Assembly: GCF_027579695.1 (NCBI RefSeq)
Contig: NC_083571.1
Coordinates: 84,519,888-84,583,887, forward strand
Origin: Neoarius graeffei
Taxonomy: Eukaryota > Chordata > Actinopteri > Siluriformes > Ariidae
DNA: 64,000 nt
Direction of reading: 5' to 3'
Made by a program: the position numbers and the translations under genes. The notes under the pieces are model-generated. The model saw only the letters and a program-made list of their open reading frames with translations. It was not told the DNA's origin and made no database searches. How positions within the stretch are numbered: the first letter of the stretch is position 1; the number at the start of each line of letters is the position of its first letter. Shown piece after piece: positions 22,155-34,500 of this stretch.

Positions 22155-23282
22155 TGGTAATGGAAGTACTGATGCTGTTCTCCTTAGTATTTTGTTTTGA
22201 GAGTTCCTAAGGGTAAGTCAGTTCAGTTTGGTAGACTTCTCATTGGCTCTGGCAGAACTACAAATGAAACCAAGGCTGGCATTCTCAAGTAGTTGCATGA
22301 AGAATATTCTGGAGACCTCAAAGACTATTAATTTGATCAGCTGCATTTGGCAGACAAACATAATCCAGCATTTGGTATGTAGCATCATGTTGTCTTAATA
22401 TTTGTGTAACTATTTTCTCATGCTTGTTAATGTTCCAATTGGCCCAGTTAAAACTCTAGCGGTTGAGGCCTTCTGTGCGGTGTGATGACTCAATGTTTCT
22501 GTGTATCCAGGAAAGTTGAATACCCAACTTCTTGGTTAAGACAAGTAAGCGTGATCTTGCTAAATAGGATGTTGATCCAACTGGTATCAAAAGTTGAGGT
22601 TAAAGACTACATGCTTCCTACTATAGTGCAGTTCAAAGTAGTGTTTTAACATTCTTTTTGCAGTATACATCAAGCATGATGCGTTACCATTGGACAGGAA
22701 AGCCTTGTGCTACTGTAAAACTTCACTTGCCTTATTTATCTTGTCACATGTGACTGACTGAAATTAAGGGCTGGTCAGTTGTATTCCTAGCCCAAAACAA
22801 AATGGGTTGCCATTACGGATTTAGTGGGGTTTTTTTTGTTTGTTTTTTGTTTTAAATCCATCTGCATTTTATGTTGGTCTCTTCGCAAATGTTCAGCAAG
22901 TCAGATTAGTAGTTGCAGGGGAAATACATACATCCCCCACTTGAGTTTGGGAGATGCTCTGAAGATGGTCTGTCCAGTGGCCCTACAGCGATGATTGTGA
23001 ATCTTGGCATGTCCACAGATGCTGCCAGGCTAAAGGGTGTGAGTTTTTGCTTTAGGATTGGATTTATTTTCAGAGAATGTTTGCGTGTGGAGCATAACTG
23101 GATTATCTGGCACTGAGAGAAGCATTTGATTTTTGTGAATGTCTGGCAACCTGTGTATCAAGCTTCCACTACCTGTGGATTTGCCTTCAAAGTTATGGAG
23201 GGTAGACTAGTCCTCGTTACACCATAGACAAGCAACTGCTGGCAATATGAGGTACTGTAATTCTGCATTTATGGGTTTCTAT
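22155..23282. other. Unassigned 1.1-kb stretch
   Basis: No recognised gene. Around 22225-22370 one plus-strand frame reads LLIGSGRTTNETKAG, then continues past two stops (HEEYSGDLKDY, FDQLHLADK). It looks like a decayed coding piece of unknown origin. The rest has no motif I can name. Confidence 0.4.
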
Positions 23283-23656
23283 GGGCGGCACGGTGGTGTA
23301 GTGGTTAGCGTTGTCACCTCACAGCAAGAAGGTCCGGGTTCGAGCCCCGTGGCTGGCGAGGGCCTTTCTGTGCAGAGTTTGCATGTTCTCCCCGTGTCTG
23401 CGTGGGTTTCCTCCAGGTGCTTCGGTTTCCCCCACAGTCCAAAGACATGCAGGTTAGGCTAATTGGTGACTCTAAATTGACCGTAGGTGTGAATGTGAGT
23501 GTATATGGTTGTCTGTGTCTATGTGTCAGCCCTGTGATGACCTGGCGACTTGTCCAGGGTGTACCCCACCTTTCGCCCGTAGTCAGCTGGGATAGGCTCC
23601 AGCTTGCCTGCGACCCTGTAGAACAGGATAAAGCGGCTAGAGATAATGAGATGAGC
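23283..23656 (+). repeat. tRNA-type SINE
   Basis: Complete head (GGGCGGCACGGTGGTGTAG) and body, ending in a short GATGAG tail. No convincing target duplication was picked out by eye. Confidence 0.9.
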
Positions 23657-23699
23657 TGTTGTAACACTTTTTTTCCTTCTCAACAGGTTACAGAACTAA

Positions 23700-24110
23700 T
23701 TTAACAGTTAGGTTTCTCTTCCCTTTTTTTCCAACACGTTACACAGGTATGAACAACAATCAATACCATGACCACCAGATAAAACAGAAATGTGAATACA
23801 AAAAAAGATGTTTTAAAAACCCTGATCCAGGAGGTATGCATTTGCTGCTGACTTAAATATGTCCACATCTGGAGTGATGGGAACACAGTTGCTGGGAGTG
23901 AATTCCACAAACAGCTGGTCCTGGGAATGTAGGATGAGAGATGGAGATTCATATGTGATCTTGCAATATTCACAGCAAAGGGATGACCACTCAATGGAGG
24001 ATCTAGTAGTTCTTATTCTAGGTGCCTTCCTGGGAAGAATGTTGGACAATTCAATGGATGGCTGCAGAAACAGGTGACGGTAGAAAACACCAAGCAAGGC
24101 AACATTTCTT
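23700..24110 (-). pseudogene. LINE ORF2 C-terminal fragment
   Basis: Minus-strand reading in two frames gives the motif YIPRTSCLWNSLPATVFP followed, after frameshifts, by DVDIFKSAANAYLL. This is the C-terminal tail common to fish jockey/CR1-group LINE reverse transcriptases. It is a short frameshifted fragment with no RT core. Confidence 0.65.
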
Positions 24111-24126
24111 CTATGAGCTAGTGGTA

Positions 24127-25735
24127 CAGTGGTGCTTGAGAGTTTGTGAACCCTTTAGAATTTTCTATATTTCTGCATAAATATGACCTAAAACATCATC
24201 AGATTTTCACACAAGTCCTAAAAGTAGATAAAGAGAACCCAGTTAAACAAATGAGGCAAAAACATTATACTTGGTCATTTATTTATTGAGGAAAATGATC
24301 CAATATTACATATCTGTGAGTGGCAAAAGTATGTGAACCTCTAGGAGTAGCAGTTAATTTGAAGGTGAAATTAGAATCAAGTGCTTTCAATCAATGGGAT
24401 GACAATCAGGTGTGAGTGGGCACCCTGTTTTATTTAAAGAACAGGGATCTATCAAAGTCTGATCTTCACAACATGTTTGTGGAAGTGTATCATGGCACGA
24501 ACAAAGGAGATTTCTGAGGACTTCAGAAAAAGCGATGTTGATGCTCATCAGGCTGGAAAAGGTTACAAAACCATCTCTAAAGAGCTTGGACTCCACCATT
24601 TCACAGTCAGACAGATTGTGTACAAATGGAGGAAATTCAAGACCATTGTTACCCTCCCCAGGAGTGGGCGACCAACAAAGATCACTCCAAGAGCAAGGTG
24701 TGTAATAGTCAGTGAGGTCACAAAGGACCCCAGGGTAACTTCTAAGCAACTGAAGGCCTTTCTCACATTGGCTAATGTTAATGTTCATGAATCCACCATC
24801 AGGAGAACACTGAACAACAATGGTGTGCATGGCAGGGTTGCAAGAAGAAAGCCACTGCTCTCCAAAAAGAACATTGCTGCTTGTCTGCAGTTTGCTAAAG
24901 ATCATGTGGACAAGCCAGAAGGCTATTGAAAAAATGTTTTGTGGACAGATGAGACCAAAATAGAACTTTTTTTGTTTAAATGAGAAGCGTTATGTTTGGA
25001 GAAAGGAAAACACTGCATTCCAGCATAAGAACCTTATCCCATCTGTGAAACATGATGGTGGTAGTATCATGGTTTGGGCCTGTTTTGCTGCATCTGGGCC
25101 AGGACGGCATGCCATCATTGATGGAACAATGAATTCTGAATTATACCAGTGAATTCTAAAGGAAAATTTCAGGACATTTGTCCATGAACTGAATCTCAAG
25201 AGAAGGTGGGTCATGCAGCAAGACAACGACCCTAAGCACACAAGTCGTTCTACCAAAGAATGGTTAAAGAAGAATAAAGTTAATGTTTTGGAATAGCCAA
25301 GTCAAAGTCCTGACCTTAATCCAATCGAAATGTTGTGGAAGGACCTGAAGTGAGCAGTTCATGTGAGGAAACCCACCGACATCCCAGAGTTGAAGCTGTT
25401 CTGTACGGAGGAAGGGGCTAAAATTCCTCTAAGCTGGTGTGCAGGACTGATCAACAGTTACTGGAAACATTTAGTTGCAGTTATTGCTGCACAAGCGGGT
25501 CACACCAGATACTGAAAGCAAAGGTTCACATACTTTTGCCACTCACAGATATGTAATATTGGATCATTTTCCTCAATAAATAAATGACCAAGTATAATAT
25601 TTCTGTCTCATTTGTTTAACTGGGTTCTCTTTATCTACTTTTAGGACTTGTGTGGAAATCTGATGATGTTTTAGGTCATATTTATGCAGAAATATAGAAA
25701 ATTCTAAAGGTTTCACAAACTTTCAAGCACCACTG
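24127..25735 (+). mobile_element. Complete Tc1-type transposon
   Basis: Both termini are present (CAGTGGTGCTTGAGAGTTTG at 24127; its inverse ending CAAGCACCACTG at 25735), flanked by TA (24125-24126, 25736-25737). Long inverted repeats of about 210 bp have inner copies (GGCAAAAGTATGTGAACC at about 24325 and its inverse near 25530), the IR/DR layout. About 1.6 kb, the normal size. Another copy is at 47477. Confidence 0.92.
24490..25515 (+). pseudogene. Tc1 transposase, broken
   Basis: From ATG 24492 (MARTKEISEDFRK) the frame is open through the paired-like DNA-binding domain to TGA 24927-24929. It then carries frameshifts and several stops. The first catalytic block (WTDETKIELF) is at about 24945; the second (QDNDPKHTSRSTKEW, about 25218) and third (SPDLNPIEMLW, about 25305) remain readable in pieces. 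The termini look good, so the element could in principle be moved by transposase from another copy. Confidence 0.88.
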
Positions 25736-25737
25736 TA

Positions 25738-26196
25738 TGTGGAAAACTATCAGGATCAGATAGTTCTATGTCTTGAAATCCTTCTCACCCAGGTGTTGGG
25801 CAAAGTATTGTTCTAATTTCTCAATTTTGATAAACAGCCGATTTGACTTGAACAATGCTGTATAGTTCGTTGCTAATCGGAGCTCCTCTTCAGTGTTTCT
25901 TTGCTCACTGGCCAGATTGATCTTATCAGCCAATTTGACAAAACAGGACAAACACCAAGGGGGATGAATACTTTTGCGAGACACTGTATATGTAATGAAC
26001 AGACAGAGCATGATGCTCGAGCTGCAGCCAGTCTCTTCTGGGAAAGCTGTCAATCAGGTATATCCATGATTTCTTACTTTATGGTAGAGTAACATTTTCA
26101 AAACTCATTTCTGGGGGAAAATAAAAAAGAATGTGTGGATATTAGCATAGGGAAAACTAACTGTTTGAATTAGAAACTGTAGATGGAAAGATGATT
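25738..26196. other. Unassigned, with a Tc1 terminus scrap
   Basis: 25955-25990 (CAAGGGGGATGAATACTTTTGC...CACTGTA) is a Tc1 terminus of the 20.5-kb family. The adjoining minus-strand frame (26053-25766) includes KLADKINLASEQRNTEEEL and KIEKLEQYFAQHLGE, helical in look, but I do not recognise it. Confidence 0.45.
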
Positions 26197-26210
26197 TGGA
26201 TGAGAAAAGT

Positions 26211-26581
26211 CTCATCTCATCATCTCTAGCCGCTTTATCCTTCTACAGGGTCGCAGGCAAGCTGGAGCCTATCCCAGCTGACTACGGGCGAAAGGCGGGG
26301 TACACCCTGGACAAGTCGCCAGGTCATCACAGGGCTGACACATAGACACAGACAACCATTCACACTCACTTTCACACCTACGGTCAATTTAGAGTCACCA
26401 GTTAACTTAACCTGCATGTCTTTGGACTGTGGGGGAAACCGGAGCACCCGGAGGAAACCCACGCGGACACGGGGAGAACATGCAAACTCCACACAGAAAG
26501 GCCCTTGCCCGCCACGGGGCTCGAACCCGGACCTTCTTGCTGTGAGGCGACAGCGCTAACCACTACACCACCATGCCACCC
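26211..26581 (-). repeat. tRNA-type SINE
   Basis: Full copy in reverse orientation with a 14-bp target duplication TGGATGAGAAAAGT (26197-26210, 26582-26595). It sits just outside the inner edge of the right duplication arm. Confidence 0.92.
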
Positions 26582-26828
26582 TGGATGAGAAAAGTAACCT
26601 GGAAAAATAGACTATTTTGTCATTGAAACTGATAGGGATGGGTGTGGCTAAAATTGTACTGCAACCAGCCAGCAGGGGCGCTAGACCTGTGGTGTATAGA
26701 GAGCGTGCACGTGACGTCACAAGGTCACGTGATATTTGTTTATCTGCCATCTTGGACGGCATGGCCACGCATAGAACTTAGACGAACCCGTTCTAATTAT
26801 CAAGTGTGTGGGAGTAGATCTTCTGAGG

Positions 26829-27006
26829 ATGGTTATATCTTGTTCAGCATTTGGTTGTACCAATAGACAGTGCCAAAAGGAGGGCCTGTCATTTTATAGA
26901 TTTCCTGCAGACGAGGGGAGACGCGCAAAATGGGTGTCCACTGTGCGAAGAGAAAACTGGTACCCCAGTTCTACCAGCCAAATTTGTAGTGAACACTTCA
27001 TATCAG
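26829..27006 (+). CDS. THAP zinc-finger domain exon
   Basis: First exon of a THAP-domain protein, a DNA-binding module used by transposases and host factors. From ATG 26829: C5 and C10 (CSAFGC) form the first zinc pair, with YRFPADE (the THAP proline), the conserved Trp in KWVS, and C-x2-H in ICSEHF. This is the C2CH pattern in the right order. The exon ends at CAG 27006 before a GTAGGT donor. The next exon, which would bring the AVPT-type end of the domain, is not in this element. Probably the DNA-binding gene of a deleted transposon rather than a host gene. Confidence 0.8.
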
Positions 27007-27219
27007 GTAGGTGTAATCTTCTAATACATTTATATCTGATATTGAATAATAATTCTGCACAGATAAAGATAGCGGTGATTTGTGATTTTTTTTTTTTCAG
27101 ACAAAAACGTACATATTTACAACCCTGTCATTATCTGGAACTGAGTTTAGATTTCGAACATTTTTACGATAAAACGTCCTGCATAGTCTCCTTATGATAA
27201 AAGTCTTAATGCTACTTAC

Positions 27220-27603
27220 CCGTGAGGTTATCAAGTAGACATTCTTCTTCAGAACCTTCCAGAGGTGTAGTTGGGATACCCATCCCGCAACAAAATATTT
27301 ATAAGCTTCCAGGCTCTTGTAAGCTTTGAGGGCTTTGCCAGTGTAACACGATTCATGATAAACAAGAAAATTGTAAATGTCGTGGTAGGCCAGATCGGGC
27401 AAATCGCCAGCACCACAGCTCCGAATTTCCCTGAACAAGGATTGCGGCAAGTTGTACGGATCTGCAATCCCCAACCTGGAACACTTTTCCATGTAACGCT
27501 GCCTCACGTCACCTTCAAGATGCTGAACAAACTTAGACAAGTTATCGCGCGATGTAGATGGGGTATTTTCCGAATTTTCTTGGGGATTACTCCCTGGATC
27601 CAT
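27220..27603 (-). CDS. N-terminal exon of SWIM/YqaJ-type transposon protein
   Basis: Minus-strand exon from ATG 27603 (MDPGSNPQENSE) to a splice donor (GTAAGT starting 27219). It contains RQRYMEKCSRLG, DPYNLP, DLAYHDIYNFLVY and LKAYKSLEAYKYFVAGWV. I associate these with large fish proteins that continue into a SWIM zinc finger and a YqaJ-like nuclease. The later domains are absent here. The related gene start at 1757 (minus) shares the RARYVEKL / DPYD / YPDIVNYLL pattern. It faces the THAP exon, with only about 210 bp between the two donors. Confidence 0.6.
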
Positions 27604-28299
27604 TACGCTCGCGCAAGGTAAACAATCCTGATGCCGTCCAATATGGCGGAGTAAACACGGACGGGTCACGTGACTGCACATCGTCTATATACAGTAGATG
27701 TATACAATATATATAGGAGTCTGCCATTTCAAATATATCCTCAGCATAACACAGATTAAAACTCCTAGAGCAGAGGTGGCACAATATATTTTACCTAAAT
27801 ACTTTGTGAAACATTTTCCAGGTTTAGGTGGATCTTTTGTAGGTAGAAATGTTGACAGAGTTGCTCACCATACTGTACTTCACTGATCATGACAGACCCT
27901 CCCCATCTTACTGGACTGTTTATCAGGTTGCTTTTTTTATCCTCTTTATCAGAAAGCAAACATGGGGGTCATAAATAATGTATTATTTAAAAAAAACCTA
28001 GGTAATACAATCACAGCGTAATTTATCACATGTATAACCATCACACGCACACGTACGCAGCAACCGGCAGTGAGTGAGAGCTTGTCATCCTTGTGTTGGT
28101 GTTTTAATGTGTTTTTTAATGGTTTTCTGTGTCCTTGTGTTTTATTTTCTGAGTTATATGATTGAGTACTCCTGGTTGCACTAATCTAGATGGATATTTT
28201 TTTATTTCGCAGTGCTGTGGCTTCTTTTGTACCGGCTGTTTGCTTGTGACGTTTGTGGGGCTGCAGGCCAGGTGAGGACACAATATTCCAGAGATGCAC

Positions 28300-31250
28300 T
28301 GTTGCAGCTAAACTTTGTTAGTTTAGCTCGGAGGAAAGATCTCACACTACAGCTACTGGATTTTATTTTGAGAGACTTTCATGGATCGAGTGGCGTAAAG
28401 AGGGACAAGAAGAGGAAGCGGGTGTCAGATTACGCCTAAGAAAACAGTGGCACAACCAGATTCCTCTGCCCTCTATTATCATCCAGTCCCTGAAGAATAA
28501 GGTGGACGAACTCCAAGGAAATACTCGTTTCCAGAAGGATATTAGAAACTGCTGCGTCATGGCCTTCACTGAGATGTGGCTCACCTAGCGAGACCGGGAC
28601 ATCGATGGTTTTGGAGCTCCTTTCAATCTGAACCAACTGGCAGAGATAACGGGCAAAACTCAAGGAGGTGGAGTATGTTTATATATGAACAAACAATACT
28701 GTAGCTCTGTAATGGTTCGAGAGCACATCTGTATGCCAGATGTAGAACTTTTATCTGTGTCGTTGCGCCCTTTTTATCTACCCAGTGAGTTTCCTCAACT
28801 ATTTATAACAATGGTATCTATTCACCTGAAGGCAGATCCCACCTCCAGTACTGTTTTGGATGTAGTGCAGAAGCTGCAGTCAGTATCACCTGATGCACCA
28901 AACTTTATACTGGGTGATTTTAACTGCATCTCTCTTAAAAAGTCACTCAAACTTTTATCAGTATGTTTCCTGTCCAACTAGACGGGATAAGATATTAGAT
29001 CTTTTTTATGGGTCAGTAAAGGATGCTTTTAAGTCTTTCCCACTTCCTCCTCTGGGATCTGCTGATCATAATTGCGTGCATCTATTGCCTATATACAAGA
29101 CTGTTTTAAAAAGAGACAAAACAAAGACCATGAACATAAAGGTCTGGTCAGAGGAATCCATGCTCTGTCTGTAGGAATGCTACAACTGCACTGATTGGGA
29201 TATTTTCACACAGTCTTGTGGTAATAATCTGGATTAATTGGTGGATGTAACCTGCTCATATGTTGCCTTTTGTAGGAATATGATTATCCCTAGTAGGTGG
29301 GTTAAAATCTATCCTAACAACAAACCATGGGTCACCAAATCTGTTAAGTCTTGCCTACAAAGGAAGAAACTTGCTTTTAAACAGGGAGCAGCCTCTGATC
29401 TGCACTCAGCTACTAAAGAGCTGAAGATTGAAATTCTAAATGCAAAACACAACTATAAATCAGATCTGGAGAGTAAGACGGCTGCAAACAAACTTGGCTC
29501 AGGTTGAGCGAGTATGAGGATTATAGCAGGACTCCAGAATTTACAGAGCAGTAATCATGTCATTTTAGATGGTTTTAACTCTGACGCTGAATTTGCTAAT
29601 GCTCTTAACTGTTTTTATTGTCATTTTGACACTTTTGATTTTAGCAAGGAAATCCGGGAATTAAGTCTTAAAGTGCGGATTGTCCTTGAGTTTAACATTT
29701 ACCTTAAGGAGGTTCAAAAAGCCTTCGTTTCTGTTAACGTAAATAAGAACCATGGTCCTGACAACATCTGTGGTCGTTTACTTAAATCTTGTGCTAAAGA
29801 ACTAAGCTCTGTATTTCATTATGTATTTAATAAGTCCTTGCAGTTACAACATGTGCCCAGCCTCTGGAAGGATGCTGTGGTTGTTCCTGTCCCTAAATCC
29901 AGTTGTCCAAAAACCCTTAATGATTTTAGGCCAGTTGCTCTGACTTCAGTTTTAATGAACATTCTTGAGAAACTGGTCAGGGCTGAGATTTTGAGGCAAA
30001 CTGAACACACATTGGATCCTATGTAATTTGCATACAGGCCTCACAGAGGAGTAGAGGATGCTACAGTCACCTTATTGAACATGCTTCTTAGACACTTTGA
30101 TGGGACTCATGCTAGATTTTTATTTGTGGACTTCTCCTCTGCTTTTAATACAATTCAATCCCACATTTTTTTTTTGGCGGGGGGGGGGGGGGGGGGGGGC
30201 TTTTTTCACCTTTATTGGATAGGACAGTGTAGAGACAGGAAATGAGTGGGAGAGAGATGGGGAAGGATCAGGAAATGACCTCGGGTCGGAATCGAACCCG
30301 GGTCCCTGGATTTATGGTATGGCGCCTTATCCACCTGAGCCACGATGCCCCCCAATCCCACATTTTAATCAGAAACCTTTTAGAACACTTTGATTTAAGC
30401 AATAATCTGGTGGGCTGGATACTTGACTTTTTAACAAATAGGACACCGTGAGAGTCAACTGTATCTTATCTGACAAAAAGTGTTTTTCTACTGGCTCCCC
30501 ACAAGGGTGTGTGCTGTCACCCTTATTGTTCATTCTCTACACAAACGTGCCAGAGCAGATGTGAAAACAGAACCATCATAAAGTATGCAGATGATTCTGT
30601 TATTGTCAGTCTGTTCTATGGCAATGAGTCCAGCCACAGCCCGGTCACTGACCAGTTCATACGGTGGTGTGAGGAGTCGTATCTACAGATAAACATATTG
30701 GAAACCAAAGATATGCACATCGACTTTAGGAAGAAAACTCACACAAATGCAGTCACTGTAATTAAAGGTCAGGCCATTGAACGTACAATCTTATAAATAC
30801 CTCGGGACCATTATTGATGACAAGTTAAACTTTGAAGCTAATTGTGAAGCTGTGTGCAAAAAGGGGTCATCAGCGCTTGCATTGTTTAAGGAAACTTTCA
30901 TATTTTAGCACTGATCAAACCAGAATGACCATATTTTATTGTGATTTTATTGAATCTGTTTTGTCTTTTTCTTTGGTGTCATGGTTTGGTCACACATCCC
31001 TGAAGGAAAGAAATTCCTTAAACCAAATTATGAAATGGTCTAGTTGGTTGATTGGAGAGTCACAGCCTTACTTAGCATCCCTGTACAGCAGCTAGCTAAC
31101 TCTATCTTAAATAATGACTCCCACCCTTTGCACACAGAGTTTCAGCTTCTTCTCTCCGGACGGAGGTTCTTAGTCCTGAGGTGCAAAACAAAGTGGTACA
31201 AAAACAGCTTTGTTCCTGCTGCTATTACTGAACTGAACAAGACATACCGG
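28300..31250 (+). pseudogene. CR1/Rex1-like endonuclease-reverse transcriptase, decayed
   Basis: Readable in pieces across frames. Endonuclease: CVMAFTEMWLT near 28553, GGGVCLYMN near 28668, FILGDFN near 28905 and LGSADHNCV near 29053. RT: NKNHGPDNICGRLLK near 29743, WKDAVVVPVPK near 29870, FRPVALTSVLM near 29928, FLFVDFSSAFN near 30118, and KYADDSVIVS near 30580 (catalytic ADD). The FSSAFN and WILDFLTNRT wording is typical of the CR1/Rex1 group. There are many stops and shifts; one break is the nested SINE. Confidence 0.82.
30168..30353 (-). repeat. Second SINE family, nested in the LINE
   Basis: Reverse-oriented tRNA-type SINE. Its head (in reverse) is GGGGCATCGTGGCTCAGGTG with B-box-like GGTTCGATTCC, and its tail reads CTGTCCTATCCAATAAAGG then A/C runs. 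A target duplication CAATCCCACATTTT flanks it (about 30155-30168 and 30353-30366), splitting the RT frame after AFNTIQ. Unrelated in sequence to the main SINE family. Confidence 0.85.
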
Positions 31251-31712
31251 TACCATTATTTGCACATTGGCACAGGTCCATTGATTGCTGGAGCTTTATT
31301 TATTTATTGGTACTACCGTATTTATTATGGTTTTATACTTGCCTTTTATCTTGGTTTTTAGGGGATTATTTTATTTGTCTAAGTGATTTTTGTTCATTTT
31401 AATATTTCTCATTATCTTATTGATATTTATTTCTTTATTTCTATGTTTTGACTGGTGGAGCCCTGAGTACTTTTATCATCTTTTAGTATGCTTATTGTCT
31501 GGTGTCGTGTTACAGTTGTTCTGTAACCGGGTGCCAAATTGGAGGTGTCTCATTTTACTGCAAAACAAATCTACCTACAGGTACAAATAAAGTAACCTGA
31601 CTTGACCTGACACTCACACATTCATATATTACTTTTACAACTTTTACATTTTTGCAGCATATTTTTTTAAGACAGACAAAAGATTTTACATCATACAACC
31701 ATCAACAATATA

Positions 31713-32035
31713 TCCATCCATCCACTTATCCTGTACAGGGTCGCAGGCAAGCTGGAGCCTATCCCAGCTGACTATGGGCGAGAGGCGGGGTACACCCTGG
31801 ACAAGTCGCCAGGTCATCGCAGGGTTAACATATAGAGACAAACAACCATTCACACCTACAGTCAATTTAGAGCCACCAATTAGCCTAACCTACATGTCTC
31901 TGGACTGTGGGGGAAACAGACACAGGGAGAAAATGCAAACTCCACACAGAAAGGCCCTCATCAGCCGCTGGGCTCAAACCCAGGACGTTCTTGCTGGGAG
32001 GCGACAGTGCTAACCACTACACCACCGTGCCGCCT
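31713..32035 (-). repeat. tRNA-type SINE, right-arm-specific
   Basis: Diverged copy in reverse orientation, about 320 bp, tail ATCCATCCATCC. Approximate target duplication TCAACAATA on both sides. The left arm at about 5975 has no SINE, so it inserted after the duplication. Confidence 0.88.
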
Positions 32036-32884
32036 TCAACAATACATATGCTTAGCTATTCATAATTTATGTAATTTTTGTGAATAGCTGGTGAAGTCAC
32101 CAGAGATGAAGGCATAGCATGAAGCATCACAGGACTGTAAGGCAGACCTGAGCTCACAGACTGAACTGGTCACAGCTACAGAAATCAAACCAGTGTGAAC
32201 CAGATATGTGTGAATACGGGCCATGAACCTTCACTGCCCAGGTTTGCACTCCTGAAAGATGGTCCCTGGGAAATAAACTCAACTGGAAAAAAGTTATGGC
32301 AATTCACATAATACAAAGTGCTGTTGGTGAGCCTTAGTTCCTCATTCTCTAATGCTACAGACCCGAGGATGCACTAAGTGATGAAAACACCAGCTGGTAT
32401 TGTCAAAGAACCATACAAACAGTAACAAGTCTGGTTTCCTACCAGTTTTATGGCATGCAATATCACAGTAAGCAATGCATTACCTCTCATAACGTAACCT
32501 AGTTAGGATAATTTACTTGTTCATGTTGCGTTACAGAGGCTTCTCACCTCAGGACTACACTGAGAGAGCATCTGTACTGTAAATCAGTTAACTTCAGCAC
32601 CTTATAAGTACAACAGCAGAGTGCTACTACAGGTGCAAATGAAAAGCACAATATGTATACAAAGGAGTGAGGAAAGTATGAAAGAGACATTCATGGCTTT
32701 AATGTGTTACTGAACTCCTCTTCTAAATCATTGCTGTAGCAGAACCAAATTGCCTATGGAGCTATAAAATAAAAAGTCCTATTTTTGTACATTTCAGTTT
32801 TTCATGCATACTCAATTAATCGTTATTACTCTTAAACTGCCGGTGAAAGTAAAGGACACTTAAATGTTCTTGTTCTCATCAAGT

Positions 32885-33550
32885 ATACAACTTTAATCAG
32901 AACATCTGTACACCTGCTTATTTGCTGTATGTAATTATTCAATCAGACAATCATGTGGCAGCAGTGCATTGTATCATATAGATACAGGTCAAGAGTTTCA
33001 GAATGGGGAAAAAATGTGATCTCAGGGACTCCTTCTTTGCAAACATGGTGAGCAGGAAAGTATTTGAGAATGACATGACATATTGCAGGAACATGAATGT
33101 GATACTGCACTGGGAATGAGCTGACAAACTGAACAGAAAACATCAGCTAGAAGTTTTTTTTTTTTTTCAGTTTTCAACTGTCCAGTTTCAATAAGTCTGT
33201 GCCCCCTTTAGCCTTAGATTCCTGCTCTTGGCTGACTGGAGTGCAACCTAATGCGGTCTTGCTGCTGTTTAAGCTTCTTATAGTTTGGCATACTGTGCAT
33301 TGAGATGCTGCTGACCACAGTTGTAAAGAGCGGTTATTTCAATTACTGTAGCCTTACTGTCAGCTTGAACCAGTCTAGTCCTTCTCCTCTGACCTCTCTC
33401 AACAAGTGTCAGAACTGCCACTTGTTGGAAGTTTTTTGTTTGCACTTTGCATCTTTTTTGGGCCTGTAGCTGCATGATGTTATACACTGAGCTGCTGCCA
33501 CACATTTGTTTTACTGGATAATTGCATGAATGAGCAGATGGGGTGTGCAG
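32885..33550. mobile_element. Fold-back Tc1, right-arm copy
   Basis: Inverted counterpart of 4243-4950. It includes the same transposase scrap on the minus strand (RGQRRRTRLVQADSKATV, about 33345-33405) and both Tc1 termini. Small indels separate the copies. Part of its terminus (GAGCTGCTGCCACACATTTG) recurs at about 34158, giving a local duplication of the terminus and flank. Confidence 0.7.
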
Positions 33551-34500
33551 GTGTTATACATTGAGCTGCTCTCTTTTTGCATTATATGATAATTGCATGA
33601 GTATTGCAGGGTTTTGGCCTGGTTTTGGTTTGTCTTTCCTGCTTTTTGTCTTTTTTATCATTGCTTTTTTATTTCTTTAATCCCTGTTGTCCTATTTTTA
33701 TATCCCTTTTTTTCCTTGTCCTGTCTTTCATTCCTGTAGCCTCTAAGGAAAAAAATAAATTAAAAGGAAGGAAAAGAAGAAAGTGAAGAAAAAGGAAAAA
33801 ATGAGGAAAAAGGGGTAAACAGTGGCTATTTGAAGAATCTAAAATATGAAATTTTTGTTTTTTTAACTCTTTTTTTTTGAAGCATACAACTCCATATATG
33901 TTCTACGTGTTACTTCATAGTTTTGATGTCTTCGGTATTGTTCTACAATGTAGAAAATAGTCAAAATATAGAAAAACCTATGAATGAGTAGGGGTGTACA
34001 AACTTTTGACTTGTACTGTATATACAACAAATCACCTACACTGCATAAATCATTTAAGGATTTATTATTTATTGTTTAAATATAGTTTGCATGGTAAAAA
34101 TCAACCTCTTTGCTCATTTTACACATCTTGTATTCAATGTAAAAAAAAAAAATACATTGAGCTGCTGCCACACATTTGTCTTACTGTATAATTGCATGAA
34201 TGAGCAGGTGGGGGGTGCAGGTGTTCCTATTAAAGTGGTCAGGGAATATAATTACAATGTAAAGAGCACAATATACAACAGATGCATTTCTATAAACAAA
34301 TGAAAATGAAACTCATTTAATAAAACAACCTGTTTCATAAAATCATCAGTGGTTTAAAATGTAAGAACAAAGAACATCATGTGATTTGAGAAAATAGTAC
34401 ATTAAAACTCTTTACATTAACCAAAAGAGACAATAAACAATCACCCACAATGACTGCATTATGAAAATATAAGTGAGGTTCACCACAATCCATATGCTTA
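33551..34500. other. Right-arm flank with local duplication
   Basis: 33560-34150 is T-rich and has no left-arm match. 34158-34240 repeats the Tc1 terminus. 34240-34500 matches 3960-4240 in reverse. Short frames look like chance. Confidence 0.5.

Larger units (their letters stand above)
26697..27687. mobile_element. TIR element carrying THAP and SWIM/YqaJ-type gene starts
   Basis: A 991-bp element flanked by TA (26695-26696, 27688-27689). Ends are imperfect inverted repeats (TAGAGAGCGTGCACGTGACG versus TAGACGATGTGCAGTCACGTG in reverse). Subterminal GCCATCTTGGACGG (about 26746) mirrors CCGTCCAATATGGCGG (about 27632). It holds two convergent first exons, both ending in splice donors. Related by layout and by its minus-strand gene to the element at 851-1876. 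Two-gene THAP plus SWIM/YqaJ layouts fit ISL2EU-like transposons; that label is inference. Confidence 0.65.
28047..31609 (+). mobile_element. CR1/Rex1-like LINE, near full length
   Basis: About 3.4 kb after removing a nested SINE. Inserted in the right arm where the left arm reads straight through (6060-6075 in reverse). It includes a 5' leader, a frameshifted endonuclease, an RT and a 3' end with AATAAAG then TGACTTGACCTGAC. Short CAC-rich sequence on both sides may be the target duplication. Confidence 0.8.
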
